Shown piece by piece: positions 8,362 through 17,464 of a stretch of DNA of 64,000 bases. The position numbers were made by a program, and so were the translations under genes. Under the pieces are notes generated by a model. The model made no database searches. It was not told the DNA's origin and saw nothing but the letters and a program-made list of their open reading frames with translations. Position 1 is the stretch's first letter. Each line of letters starts with the position of its first letter. The stretch is taken from assembly GCF_022811665.1 (NCBI RefSeq), contig NZ_CP094529.1:2542001-2606000 (forward strand), in the 5' to 3' direction. The DNA is from Chryseobacterium oryzae (GTDB taxonomy: Bacteria; Bacteroidota; Bacteroidia; Flavobacteriales; Weeksellaceae).

Positions 8362-9606
8362 ATGGAATTAAAAAGAGTAGTTGTAACTGGTTTTGGCGCA
8401 ATAACACCTGTAGGTAACAATGCGAGTGAATACTGGGAAAGTCTTGTAAAAGGCAAGAGCGGAGCCGCTCCTATTACTCTTTTTGATGCCACAAATTTCA
8501 AAACCCGATTTGCGTGTGAAGTGAAAAACTTCAATCCTTTAGACTATTTCGACAAGAAAGAAGCTAAAAAAATGGATAGAAATACGCAGTTAGGATTGGT
8601 TGCTGCCAGAGAAGCAGTAAGTCATTCAAAAATTATAGAAGACAATGTTGATAAAAACAGAGTCGGCGTAATTTGGGGATCTGGAATCGGAGGTTTAGAA
8701 ACATTCGAAACGGAAGTTTTGGGTTGGGCAAACACCGATATTCCAAGATTCAATCCTTTTTTTATTCCTAAAATGATTGCGGACATTACCCCGGGACATA
8801 TTTCTATAGAATATGGTTTCCATGGTCCCAATTATACTACGGTTTCAGCTTGTGCATCATCTGCGAACGCTCTTATTGATTCTAAAATGCTTATTCAGCT
8901 CGGAAAAGCCGACGTAATAGTTTGCGGAGGTTCTGAAGCAGCGGTTACAGCGAGCGGAGTCGGAGGTTTTAATGCTATGATGGCACTTTCTACAAGAAAT
9001 GATGATCCTACAACGGCATCTCGACCTTTCGACAAAGACAGAGACGGATTTGTTTTAGGCGAAGGCGCAGGTTGCATCGTTCTTGAAGAGTATGAACACG
9101 CTGTGAAGCGTGGAGCAACAATTTATGCAGAATTATTGGGTGGCGGTATGAGTGCAGATGCACATCACATGACAGCACCACATCCTGAAGGTTTGGGAGC
9201 TTATCTGGTAATGAAAAATTGTCTAGAAGATGCAGGACTTACTGCTGATGAAGTAGACCATATCAATATGCATGGTACATCTACTCCATTAGGAGATATT
9301 GCAGAATCTAATGCAATTTCTAGATTATTGGGTGAACACGCTTACGATATTCAGATTAATTCTACAAAATCAATGACAGGACACCTTTTAGGTGCAGCCG
9401 GAGTTATTGAAGCAATTGCTGCTTTGGGAACAATTATTCATGGTATCGTTCCTCCTACAATCAACCATTTTACTGATGATGAAAACATCGACAGCAGACT
9501 GAATTTCACGTTTAATGAAGCTGTAAAAAAAGATGTAAAAGTTGCCATGAGTAATACTTTTGGATTTGGTGGACACAATGCCTGTGTTCTATTTAAGAAA
9601 ATCTAA
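8362..9606 (+). CDS. fabF: 3-oxoacyl-[acyl-carrier-protein] synthase II
   Basis: The 414-residue protein is a full-length condensing enzyme that extends acyl-ACP with malonyl-ACP. The nucleophile Cys164 is in TVSACASSANAL. The two catalytic histidines are His304 (NMHGTSTPLGD) and His341 (STKSMTGHLLGAAG), with Lys336 in between, so the Cys-His-His triad of FabF/FabB is complete. The C-terminal NTFGFGGHN motif is present. It lies directly behind acpP, its substrate carrier, and 10 bases ahead of rnc. FabF rather than FabB fits the length and the acpP linkage. Confidence 0.97.
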   Translation: MELKRVVVTGFGAITPVGNNASEYWESLVKGKSGAAPITLFDATNFKTRFACEVKNFNPLDYFDKKEAKKMDRNTQLGLVAAREAVSHSKIIEDNVDKNRVGVIWGSGIGGLETFETEVLGWANTDIPRFNPFFIPKMIADITPGHISIEYGFHGPNYTTVSACASSANALIDSKMLIQLGKADVIVCGGSEAAVTASGVGGFNAMMALSTRNDDPTTASRPFDKDRDGFVLGEGAGCIVLEEYEHAVKRGATIYAELLGGGMSADAHHMTAPHPEGLGAYLVMKNCLEDAGLTADEVDHINMHGTSTPLGDIAESNAISRLLGEHAYDIQINSTKSMTGHLLGAAGVIEAIAALGTIIHGIVPPTINHFTDDENIDSRLNFTFNEAVKKDVKVAMSNTFGFGGHNACVLFKKI

Positions 9607-9616
9607 ATATTACTGA

Positions 9617-10381
9617 ATGGAGTTACAGAAATACTTTTCTAAATTCCTCCTCAAACAAAGAAAAAGAACACTTACTGAAAGAGATTATTTTCTAAGTACG
9701 GAGCTAAATAAAATTTTAGGCACTGACATTCAGAATATTAACTTCTACAGAGAAGCTTTTTCTACAAAAAGTTCTTCTAAAAACCAGGATAGCAATTACG
9801 AAAGACTGGAATTTTTAGGAGATTCTGTTTTGGGTACAATTATTTCTTGCCATTTGTTTCATACTTATCCTAAAGCTAATGAGGGATATATGACACAAAT
9901 GAAATCTAAGATTGTAAATAGGAAGAATCTCAATAAACTGGGTGAAGACTTAAAGCTTACAAGCCTTTTACAAAAAAACAACCATTCTGCTGCTTTAGGC
10001 GAAAATATTTCGGGCAATTTGTTTGAAGCACTTATCGGTGCAATTTATCTGGACTTGCAATACGAAACGTGCAAAAAAATCGTTTTAGAAAAGTTGCTTA
10101 CCCCAACAGAAATTAATAAGCTTGAAAATAAAATTGTAAGTTATAAAGGTCTTTTACTAGAATGGAGCCAGAAGAAAAAACTGAATATAAAATATGAAAC
10201 CTGCGAAGAAATTCAGGTGAACAAATCTATTGTTTTTCGCTGTCATGTATGGCTTGGAAATGAAAAAATTTCTAATGCAACAGAAACTTCAAAGAAAAAG
10301 GCAGAAGAAAAAGCAGCACAAAGGGCATTTTATATTTTAAATAAAAAAGAAAATATACTTGGAAATTCAAAAACTTTATGA
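9617..10381 (+). CDS. rnc: Ribonuclease III
   Basis: The 254-residue protein carries the RNase III signature ERLEFLGDSVL with its metal-binding Glu and Asp, and the second acidic site in NLFEALIGAIYLD. The C-terminal ~70 residues, from YKGLLLEWSQ to the KKKAEEKAAQRA helix, form a double-stranded-RNA-binding domain. It processes rRNA precursors and other duplex RNAs in the cytoplasm. It starts 10 bases after fabF, and its end overlaps the next gene by 23 bases, so the cluster is likely one transcript. An N-terminal extension of about 30 basic residues precedes the catalytic domain. Confidence 0.96.
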   Translation: MELQKYFSKFLLKQRKRTLTERDYFLSTELNKILGTDIQNINFYREAFSTKSSSKNQDSNYERLEFLGDSVLGTIISCHLFHTYPKANEGYMTQMKSKIVNRKNLNKLGEDLKLTSLLQKNNHSAALGENISGNLFEALIGAIYLDLQYETCKKIVLEKLLTPTEINKLENKIVSYKGLLLEWSQKKKLNIKYETCEEIQVNKSIVFRCHVWLGNEKISNATETSKKKAEEKAAQRAFYILNKKENILGNSKTL

Positions 10382-10832
10382 TTTTGACGAAACGGATTTT
10401 GAAGATATTACCATAGGCTTGGTAAGATTGGTAAAACATATTCCGGATCATGAGTTTTTTTTTAAGATAAATCATTTTAACGATTTAAAATTTTCAAGAA
10501 TAGAAGATCTTATTTACCATGGTAAATATTATGATTTTTCATTTCCCAGATATGAAGCATATCATAAATACACCAAAACTTGCTTCACTTTTATTGCAAA
10601 CAAATCATCAGAAAGTAAGCAAAAAAAACTGCAGACTGAACTCTTCTCAGAAGAAGAAAACATTAAATTTTTATTAAATAATCATCCAGATGTAGAATAT
10701 ATTCTGCATAGTTCGGAACAATTTCCTGATTTTTCCGTAATTTTGCTGGCTGAAAATCTTGTGTTTCCTATCCAAGATTACATAATAGGTTCTGAAGAAG
10801 AACTTTATCAAATAATACAGTATTATGAATAA
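10359..10832 (+). CDS. IPExxxVDY family protein, TTG start
   Basis: A 157-residue protein of the Bacteroidota family named for its IPExxxVDY-like region; here the early block is HIPDHEFFFKIN. The function is unknown to me; members typically sit between rnc and pyk, as here. It has no signal or membrane segment. The start is probably TTG at 10359, because no in-frame ATG lies nearby; the ATG at 10378 is in another frame. It overlaps rnc by 23 bases and pyk by 8 bases, so translation of the three is probably coupled. The aromatic-rich sequence and its fixed place suggest a conserved housekeeping protein, an inference only. Confidence 0.75.
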   Translation: MEIQKLYDFDETDFEDITIGLVRLVKHIPDHEFFFKINHFNDLKFSRIEDLIYHGKYYDFSFPRYEAYHKYTKTCFTFIANKSSESKQKKLQTELFSEEENIKFLLNNHPDVEYILHSSEQFPDFSVILLAENLVFPIQDYIIGSEEELYQIIQYYE

Positions 10833-12270
10833 GTATTTAAAGAAGACTAAAATTATTGCAACACTGGGCCCTGCTTCATCTTCGAAAGAAGTGATGTTGG
10901 GATTAATGAGAGCGGGTGTTGACATTTTCAGAATAAATTTTTCGCATGCAGACTACGACTTAGTTCGCTCAAATATTGAAATAATAAGAGAGTTAAATAA
11001 AGAATACGGTTATTCTGTAGGAATTTTGGGAGATTTACAGGGACCTAAATTGAGAGTTGGAGTTGTAAAAGAAGGTTCTTACCTGAATCCTGGTGATGTT
11101 CTTACATTTACCAACGAAAAAATAGAAGGCGATTCTACAAAAGTTTATATGACTTATCAGCAGTTTCCTCAAGACGTAAATGTAGGAGAAAGAATCTTGA
11201 TTGATGATGGTAAACTTGTTTTGGAAGTTTTAGAAACCAATAAAATTGATACTGTTAAAGCTAAAACAATTCAGGGAGGACCATTAAGCTCTAAAAAAGG
11301 GGTTAACCTTCCGAATACCAACGTTTCTCTTCCTGCATTAACAGAAAAAGACATTCAGGACGCCAACTTTATGCTTGATATGGAAGTGGATTGGATTGCT
11401 CTTTCTTTCGTTCGTCATGCACAGGATATTATAGATTTAAAAGAATTAATTTCTAAACATCCGAATGGTACGATTAAAACTCCAATCATCGCTAAGATTG
11501 AAAAACCGGAAGGTGTAAAAAATATCGAAGAAATCTTGTTAGAATGTGATGGATTAATGGTTGCAAGAGGTGATTTAGGAGTGGAAGTTCCTATGGAAGA
11601 AGTTCCTGCCATTCAGAAAAACCTGGTTGAAAGAGCAAGATTTTACTCAAAACCGGTAATCATTGCAACCCAAATGATGGAAACAATGATTAACAGTTTA
11701 ACGCCTACTAGAGCAGAAGTAAATGACGTTGCCAATTCTGTATTAGACGGTGCAGATGCAGTAATGCTTTCAGGAGAAACTTCTGTAGGTAGATACCCAA
11801 TTCAGGTGGTGGAAAACATGGCGAAAATTGTGAAAAATATAGAAATGACTAATTTCTATCAACACAAAAACGAACCTATTGAAAAAGATTTCAATTGTAT
11901 TGATGAACGTTTCATTACCAACAGGGTTTGTCTTGCTGCCGTAAGAATTGCAAAAAGTACCAACGTTGCAGCTATTGTAACATTAACAAGTTCTGGTTAT
12001 ACAGCCTTTCAATTATCAGCTCACAGACCTAATTCCCACATTATTGTTTTCAGTGGAAATAAGAGAGTTATTACAATGCTGAATTTACTTTGGGGAGTTC
12101 GTGCTTATTATTATGACATGAATAAACCTACTGACGAAACTATTATTCAGGTAAATATGTTGACGCATAACCATGGTTATATAGAAACCGGAGATTTCGT
12201 TATCAACATCAATGCAACTCCGTCTTATGAAGGTGGAAAAACAAATACATTGAGATTAACTACAATTTAA
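10825..12270 (+). CDS. pyk: Pyruvate kinase
   Basis: The 481-residue protein contains the pyruvate kinase landmarks in order: TKIIATLGPAS at residue 7, FRINFSHADY, the catalytic-Lys segment PIIAKIEKPEG, then MVARGDLGVEVP and ATQMMETM in the barrel, and the C-terminal regulatory-like domain (AAIVTLTSSGYTA). It converts phosphoenolpyruvate and ADP to pyruvate and ATP in glycolysis. The ATG overlaps the previous gene by 8 bases. A strong bidirectional terminator follows. Length is at the usual value of 470-480. Confidence 0.98.
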   Translation: MNKYLKKTKIIATLGPASSSKEVMLGLMRAGVDIFRINFSHADYDLVRSNIEIIRELNKEYGYSVGILGDLQGPKLRVGVVKEGSYLNPGDVLTFTNEKIEGDSTKVYMTYQQFPQDVNVGERILIDDGKLVLEVLETNKIDTVKAKTIQGGPLSSKKGVNLPNTNVSLPALTEKDIQDANFMLDMEVDWIALSFVRHAQDIIDLKELISKHPNGTIKTPIIAKIEKPEGVKNIEEILLECDGLMVARGDLGVEVPMEEVPAIQKNLVERARFYSKPVIIATQMMETMINSLTPTRAEVNDVANSVLDGADAVMLSGETSVGRYPIQVVENMAKIVKNIEMTNFYQHKNEPIEKDFNCIDERFITNRVCLAAVRIAKSTNVAAIVTLTSSGYTAFQLSAHRPNSHIIVFSGNKRVITMLNLLWGVRAYYYDMNKPTDETIIQVNMLTHNHGYIETGDFVININATPSYEGGKTNTLRLTTI

Positions 12271-12288
12271 TTATTGTCTTTACTATAA

Positions 12289-12325
12289 AAAAACCTCCCG
12301 AAAATTAATTTTTCGGGAGGTTTTT
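12289..12325. terminator. Bidirectional terminator between pyk and aldehyde dehydrogenase
   Basis: AAACCTCCCGAAAA pairs with TTTTCGGGAGGTTT around a small loop, with A-rich and T-rich flanks on the two sides. It can stop both the plus-strand pyk transcript and the convergent minus-strand gene. Confidence 0.85.
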
Positions 12326-12327
12326 AT

Positions 12328-13638
12328 TTACTTTCCTAAAACCGTTTTAATTGTTACAAATTCTTTTAAAGCGTGCAGAGAAAGTTCTGTTCCATAACCT
12401 GAAGACTTGGTTCCTCCAAACGGAAAACGAGGATCTGAACTTGTCATTCTATTAATATTAACCGTTCCGGATTCTAAGTTTTCGATAAAAAAATGCTGAC
12501 GGTCTTTATCAGACGTCCAAACTGAATTAGACAGACCAAAAGGGATATCATTGGCTATTTTTAAAGCCTCTTTATCATCTTCTGCAATCATTACCATTCC
12601 TAAAGGACCAAATAATTCATCAAGCAAGATAGGATTGCCTTCTGCAACTCGGATTAATCCGGGATTAAACTCGTTCTCAGAAATTCTTTCCAAAGGAATA
12701 ATCACTTCTGCACCATTATCCAAAGCTTTCTGATATTGTTTTTCCAAATCATCTGCTAAATCAGGTCTTGCCATTCCGCTCAATTTGGACTCTTTCAAAT
12801 GAGGATCAGCCGGAATATATTTTTTATATTCTAAAATAAATTTTGGCAGAAAATCGAACTCAATATTTTTTTGAACAATAAATCTTTTTGCAGCAACACA
12901 GGTTTGCCCACAATTCTGAAGTCTTGCCAAAGCACCTACTTTTGCAGCTTCGCCTAAATCGGCATCATCCAAAACGATAAATGCATCACTTCCACCCAAT
13001 TCAAGCAGAGATTTTTTGATATTCTTTCCGGCAGTTGCGGCTACTTCTGCACCTGCTTTTCCACTTCCGGTGAGACTTACCCCTTTTATGATACTATGTT
13101 CTAAAACTTCCTCAACTTCTTTATGTCCGATTTCTAAATTTTGAAACAAACCTTCAGGGAAACCAGCTTCAATAAAGACTTTTTCTATCGCATTACCACT
13201 TCCGAAGCAAATGGATGCATGTTTCAGAACTACTGTATTCCCTGCTAAAATTGCAGGTGTAGCAAATCTTAAAACCTGCCAGAAAGGGAAATTCCATGGC
13301 ATTACGCCTAAAATTACGCCTTTAGGCACAAAATGAATTTCGGAAATACTGTATTCAGATTGAATTTTTTCGGGTTTTAAAACATTTTCTGCTTCCGCAT
13401 AATAATTCATCATTAAAGCACTTTTCTCTACCTCAGAAATAGATTGAGAAATGGGTTTGTGCATCTCGTCGGTAATAATTTTACCAAAATTTTCAGCTTT
13501 AGATTTAAAAATTTCAGCCGCTTTGGCAATGAGTTTTTGCTTTTCTTCAAAAGGAACTTTTTTCCATTCCTGAAAAGTTTGTTCCGCTTTTAAAAGCTTT
13601 TTTTCTATTAATTTTTCCATGTTAATTTTAAAAATCAT
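12328..13638 (-). CDS. NAD(P)-dependent aldehyde dehydrogenase, succinate-semialdehyde type
   Basis: An aldehyde dehydrogenase superfamily enzyme. MPWNFPFWQ and the cofactor-binding SLTGSGKAGAEVA are present, as are the general-base Glu in LELGGSDAF and the nucleophile Cys in NCGQTC. The C-terminal PFGGTKSSGYG is the usual end motif. At about 430-436 residues it matches the short succinate-semialdehyde dehydrogenase group, but the substrate is not certain. The frame opens at 13638 with ATG; the second Met (MEKLIEKK, ATG at 13620) is at least as likely to be the start. It sits upstream of hutG on neither side of a clear operon, 102 bases away. Confidence 0.85.
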   Translation of the reverse strand: MIFKINMEKLIEKKLLKAEQTFQEWKKVPFEEKQKLIAKAAEIFKSKAENFGKIITDEMHKPISQSISEVEKSALMMNYYAEAENVLKPEKIQSEYSISEIHFVPKGVILGVMPWNFPFWQVLRFATPAILAGNTVVLKHASICFGSGNAIEKVFIEAGFPEGLFQNLEIGHKEVEEVLEHSIIKGVSLTGSGKAGAEVAATAGKNIKKSLLELGGSDAFIVLDDADLGEAAKVGALARLQNCGQTCVAAKRFIVQKNIEFDFLPKFILEYKKYIPADPHLKESKLSGMARPDLADDLEKQYQKALDNGAEVIIPLERISENEFNPGLIRVAEGNPILLDELFGPLGMVMIAEDDKEALKIANDIPFGLSNSVWTSDKDRQHFFIENLESGTVNINRMTSSDPRFPFGGTKSSGYGTELSLHALKEFVTIKTVLGK

Positions 13639-13740
13639 ACAGAATCAGAAAAAAATTCTGATATCTATGGGATCATTCAGCAACAAATATTATTCCTCGC
13701 CACTCTAAATTTTAATGATAATCTCTATGAACAATATTGG

Positions 13741-14661
13741 TTAGATTATAAACCATTCATTAGCTAAACTGGCAGCCAGTCTTGCTGTACGTTCCTGAAT
13801 ATCAAACTCTGGGTTTACTTCTGCAATATCTAGTGCAGAAAGTTTTTCGTTTTTGAGAATATGTTTGTACAAATGCATGAATGCTGAGTCAGCAAAAATA
13901 CCATTATAAGCCGATGCTGAAACTCCCGGAGCAATAGAGGCATTGAAAACATCCATGCAAATTGTGAGATAAAGAACATCCACAGAATCAATGAGTTCAT
14001 TCACTCTTTCATACACCGAAGGAAGATTTTCAAAGAACAGTTCATCTGCCAGAATATATTTCATCCCAAATTGGTGTGCAGTATCAAAGAGTTTCAACGT
14101 ATTAGAATTTCTCTGAATTCCGATATGCAGAGAGTGAATTTCACCTTCCTGAGCAATTTGCCAAAATCCCGTTCCCGAACTTGCTCCTACTCCATTTTCT
14201 GGTTGTCTGTTATCAAAATGAGAATCGAAATTAATAATTCCTATTTTTTGTTCAGGAAAAGCGGTTTTTACTCCACGGTAATGCCCGAAAGTAACTTCAT
14301 GACCACCTCCTAAAACCAAAGATTTACCTCCTTTCAACAGAACTTTGGAAACTTTTTTCGCCAGTTCGTTTTGAGTATTTTCAAGATTTCCGTCTTCACA
14401 ATAAATATTTCCGAAATCCAGAAAAGAAAAATCGGGACGAACTACAGGAAAATTAGACATATTTCTCCGTATAATATTCGGAGCACCTTTTGCACCTTGT
14501 CTTCCCTTATTTCTGAGAACGCCCTCATCAACTGCAAACCCATGTAAAACGAAATCGTTCGGTGAAATGGTATCGTAATTTTTTTCTTCTTTTACTCTCT
14601 GAAAAATTCTGTGGTAAAGTAATTCTTCACCATCCAGCCTTCCTTGCCAGATATTGTTCAT
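13741..14661 (-). CDS. hutG: Formimidoylglutamase-like ureohydrolase
   Basis: A member of the arginase/ureohydrolase family. GGGHEVTFGH gives the first metal-binding His and NFDSHFDNR the Asp-x-His-x-Asp set. The third block reads LTICMDVFNASIAPGVSA, where the usual Asp-x-Asp is Cys-Met-Asp, a notable change at a metal ligand. HutG hydrolyses N-formimidoyl-L-glutamate to glutamate and formamide in histidine breakdown, and hutI lies 246 bases upstream on the same strand. I place the start at ATG 14661 (MNNIWQGR); an in-frame ATG at 14703 would add a lysine-rich, poorly folded 14 residues. Agmatinase or arginase are less likely given hutI. Confidence 0.82.
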   Translation of the reverse strand: MNNIWQGRLDGEELLYHRIFQRVKEEKNYDTISPNDFVLHGFAVDEGVLRNKGRQGAKGAPNIIRRNMSNFPVVRPDFSFLDFGNIYCEDGNLENTQNELAKKVSKVLLKGGKSLVLGGGHEVTFGHYRGVKTAFPEQKIGIINFDSHFDNRQPENGVGASSGTGFWQIAQEGEIHSLHIGIQRNSNTLKLFDTAHQFGMKYILADELFFENLPSVYERVNELIDSVDVLYLTICMDVFNASIAPGVSASAYNGIFADSAFMHLYKHILKNEKLSALDIAEVNPEFDIQERTARLAASLANEWFII

Positions 14662-14906
14662 ATTAATTGATGCTTTTTTTGATTTTATTCTTTGTAGCTG
14701 CAAACACTAACTAAAAATTTAACTATAAATATACTATTGCAATAATTCCAAATAACCAAACTTTAAGGTTATTAAAACATCCTTAAAAGGAAATAATATA
14801 TCTTCCTTCCCTTTTTGTCATCACTTCAAAAAACCAAATTATTGACAAAAAAAATATTGAAGAATAATTAGTACAATAATTGAGTTAAAGTAATTTGTTA
14901 TTTTTT

Positions 14907-16133
14907 TCAATTAGTTTTAAGTCCATCGACATACACATTTTCCGCTTTCAAACTTCCTTGATTATAAAGAACATTCTGGAAATTACTTGTTTTAAAAGTT
15001 ACAAAATCAGCTTTAAAACCTTCTGTCAATCTTCCTCTGTCTTCCAAACCTAGAGCAAACGCAGCACGAAAAGTAATTCCCGCCAAAACTTCAGCCGTTG
15101 TCAATTTTTCAAATGTTGCTAAGATTGATGCTTGCGTAATTAAATTTCCCATTGGTGCAGAACCGGGATTCCAGTCGCTTGCAATTGCCAATATTGCTCC
15201 GGCATCCAAAAGTTTTCTTGCAGGAGTAAACTTTTCGCCTAGACCTAAACTTGCACCCGGTAAAGCAGTTGCAACCGTGTCAGATTTTGCCAAAAACGCA
15301 ATATCTTCATCAATAGTAGCTTCCAAATGATCTGCAGATTTAGCACCCACTTCTACTGCAATTCTGGAACTTCCGGAAGTAAACTGATCCGCATGTACGG
15401 TAATATTAAAACCTAAATCCTTAGTTTTAAGCAAAAATTCTTTGCTTTCCTCAGGTTGAAATGCCGATTTTTCAATAAAAATGTCAACTCGTTTGGCTAA
15501 TTTCTCTTCTTTTACTTTCGGAAGAATTTTACTCAAAATATAATTCAGATATTCTCCATTTGTTCCTTCAAAATCTCTCGGTTTCAAATGTGCAGACAGA
15601 CATGTAGGAACCAAAGTAGCTTTTGTCTGCTCCTGAGCTTTCTTTATAATTCTAAGCATTTTCAGCTCATTTTCTACATCTAAACCATACCCGCTTTTTA
15701 TTTCAATGGTGGTAATTCCCAAAGAAATTAAAAAATTAATTCTTTCAACTAAAGTTTTCAGTAATTCTTCTTCGGAAGCATTTCTTGTATGCAGAACCGA
15801 ACTCCAGATACCACCGCCGTTTTCGGCAATTTCCAGATAAGTTTTTCCGGCATTACGCATGGCAAAATCATTGGCTCTGTTACCTCCGAAACAGATATGC
15901 GTATGAGAATCTACAAAAGCAGGAAGCACAATCTGCTCCCCTTCTACTGTTTCTATTTCTATATTTTGATTCTCAGATTTCAGAGCTTCAAAATTTCCGA
16001 TATGCAGAATTTTGCCGTTTTGAATTAAAATTCCGCCATCGGGTATAATTTCCAGCTGCTCGTCAGAAAGTTTTCCTCTTAAAGGAAGATGGGAAAGGGT
16101 TACAACCTGTTTGAATGGACCTATAAGTTTCAT
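14907..16133 (-). CDS. hutI: Imidazolonepropionase
   Basis: The 408-residue length fits HutI, which opens the imidazolone ring to N-formimidoyl-L-glutamate, the substrate of HutG. It is an amidohydrolase-fold enzyme: FVDSHTHICFGGNRANDF supplies the first two metal-binding histidines and a substrate-binding Arg, IEIKSGYGLD is a typical HutI block, VHADQF gives the third His, and ASDWNPGSAP holds the catalytic Asp. hutG follows on the same strand after a 200-base AT-rich gap. hutH and hutU are not in the window. The gene is divergent from ruvB across 262 bases of AT-rich DNA. Confidence 0.95.
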   Translation of the reverse strand: MKLIGPFKQVVTLSHLPLRGKLSDEQLEIIPDGGILIQNGKILHIGNFEALKSENQNIEIETVEGEQIVLPAFVDSHTHICFGGNRANDFAMRNAGKTYLEIAENGGGIWSSVLHTRNASEEELLKTLVERINFLISLGITTIEIKSGYGLDVENELKMLRIIKKAQEQTKATLVPTCLSAHLKPRDFEGTNGEYLNYILSKILPKVKEEKLAKRVDIFIEKSAFQPEESKEFLLKTKDLGFNITVHADQFTSGSSRIAVEVGAKSADHLEATIDEDIAFLAKSDTVATALPGASLGLGEKFTPARKLLDAGAILAIASDWNPGSAPMGNLITQASILATFEKLTTAEVLAGITFRAAFALGLEDRGRLTEGFKADFVTFKTSNFQNVLYNQGSLKAENVYVDGLKTN

Positions 16134-16367
16134 TGATTTATTTTAAAGCTAAAATTTGAGTAAAAATGATGCTATAACTTTTTAAAAATTTTACTTGGAA
16201 TACATTTCAAACCGTTATAAACTGATCATTTTTGTTTTTAAAATTTTCCTCTCAAAAATACTTAAAATATATCAATCTTATAAATCACAAATTCTGCTTA
16301 CAAATCTAAAGTTTAATTTGCTTTAGAATTAATATTATTCTCAATTTAAATCTTAGCCTAAATTTCT

Positions 16368-16375
16368 TATCTTTA
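16368..16375 (+). promoter_or_regulatory. Possible -7 box upstream of ruvB
   Basis: TATCTTTA differs from TAnnTTTG only at the last base and lies 20 bases before the ruvB start. No clear -33 TTG is seen. The rest of the 262-base hutI-ruvB gap is AT-rich without other recognisable elements. Confidence 0.35.
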
Positions 16376-16395
16376 CGGTAAATGAAACTGAATTA

Positions 16396-17418
16396 ATGCC
16401 TGATTTTTTACATCCAGATAAAGACAATTATTCTGACGAGGAGCTTCTGCAGGAAGAAAAAATCCGCCCGCAAAGCTTCAAGGATTTTGCAGGACAGAGA
16501 AAAACACTGGAAAATCTCGAAGTCTTTGTTACCGCCGCCAAAAGACGCGGTGGAGCACTTGATCATGTGCTTCTGCACGGTCCGCCAGGATTAGGAAAAA
16601 CCACTTTAGCCAATATTATCGCCAATGAATTAGGAGTAAGTTACAAAATTACCTCCGGTCCTGTTTTAGATAAACCTGGAAGTTTAGCCGGCTTACTGAC
16701 GAATCTTGAGGAAAACGACGTGCTTTTCATTGATGAAATCCACAGGCTTTCCCCTGTTGTAGAAGAATATCTGTATTCTGCAATGGAAGATTATAAGATT
16801 GATATTATGCTGGAAACCGGTCCGAACGCAAGAAGTGTACAGATTGGCTTGAATCCTTTTACTTTGGTTGGAGCAACTACCAGAAGCGGAATGCTTACAA
16901 AACCTATGTTGGCAAGATTTGGAATTCAAAGCAGACTGGAATATTATACCATTGAATTATTATCAATGATAATCATCCGCAGTGCGAGAGTTTTAGGTGT
17001 AAAAATATATGAAGATGCGGCAATAGAAATCGCCAGAAGAAGCCGTGGAACGCCCAGAATTGCCAATGCACTTTTGAGAAGAGTTCGTGACTTTGCGGAA
17101 ATCAAAGGAAATGGAGAAATTGAAATAGAGATTACCAAATATGCTTTAAACTCTTTGAATGTGGATGAATTTGGTCTGGACGAAATGGATAACAAAATTA
17201 TGCGGGTAATGATCGAAAATTTCAAAGGAAAACCTGTGGGAATTTCTGCTTTAGCAACATCTATTGCAGAAAATCCTGAAACGCTGGAGGAGGTTTATGA
17301 ACCTTTTCTTATTCAGGAAGGGTTTATCATCCGAACACCGAGAGGGCGTGAGGTGACGGAAAAAGCTTATAAGCATTTGAATATTGCTAAGCCAAAAAAT
17401 CCGGGAGAATTATTTTGA
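16396..17418 (+). CDS. ruvB: Holliday junction branch migration ATPase RuvB
   Basis: A 340-residue AAA+ ATPase of normal RuvB length. Walker A is [11 protein letters not shown], Walker B is [10 protein letters not shown], sensor 1 is [10 protein letters not shown], and the arginine-finger region is MLARFG. The C-terminal winged-helix part contains KPVGISALA and the conserved [17 protein letters not shown]. With RuvA and RuvC it drives branch migration and resolution of recombination intermediates. It is followed after 46 bases by a metallo-hydrolase gene on the same strand. There is no ruvA nearby, which is usual in this group. Confidence 0.98.
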   Translation: MPDFLHPDKDNYSDEELLQEEKIRPQSFKDFAGQRKTLENLEVFVTAAKRRGGALDHVLLHGPPGLGKTTLANIIANELGVSYKITSGPVLDKPGSLAGLLTNLEENDVLFIDEIHRLSPVVEEYLYSAMEDYKIDIMLETGPNARSVQIGLNPFTLVGATTRSGMLTKPMLARFGIQSRLEYYTIELLSMIIIRSARVLGVKIYEDAAIEIARRSRGTPRIANALLRRVRDFAEIKGNGEIEIEITKYALNSLNVDEFGLDEMDNKIMRVMIENFKGKPVGISALATSIAENPETLEEVYEPFLIQEGFIIRTPRGREVTEKAYKHLNIAKPKNPGELF

Positions 17419-17464
17419 TAAATTTCTATAAAACACAAAACATTTAGACTAAAATATATAAAAT

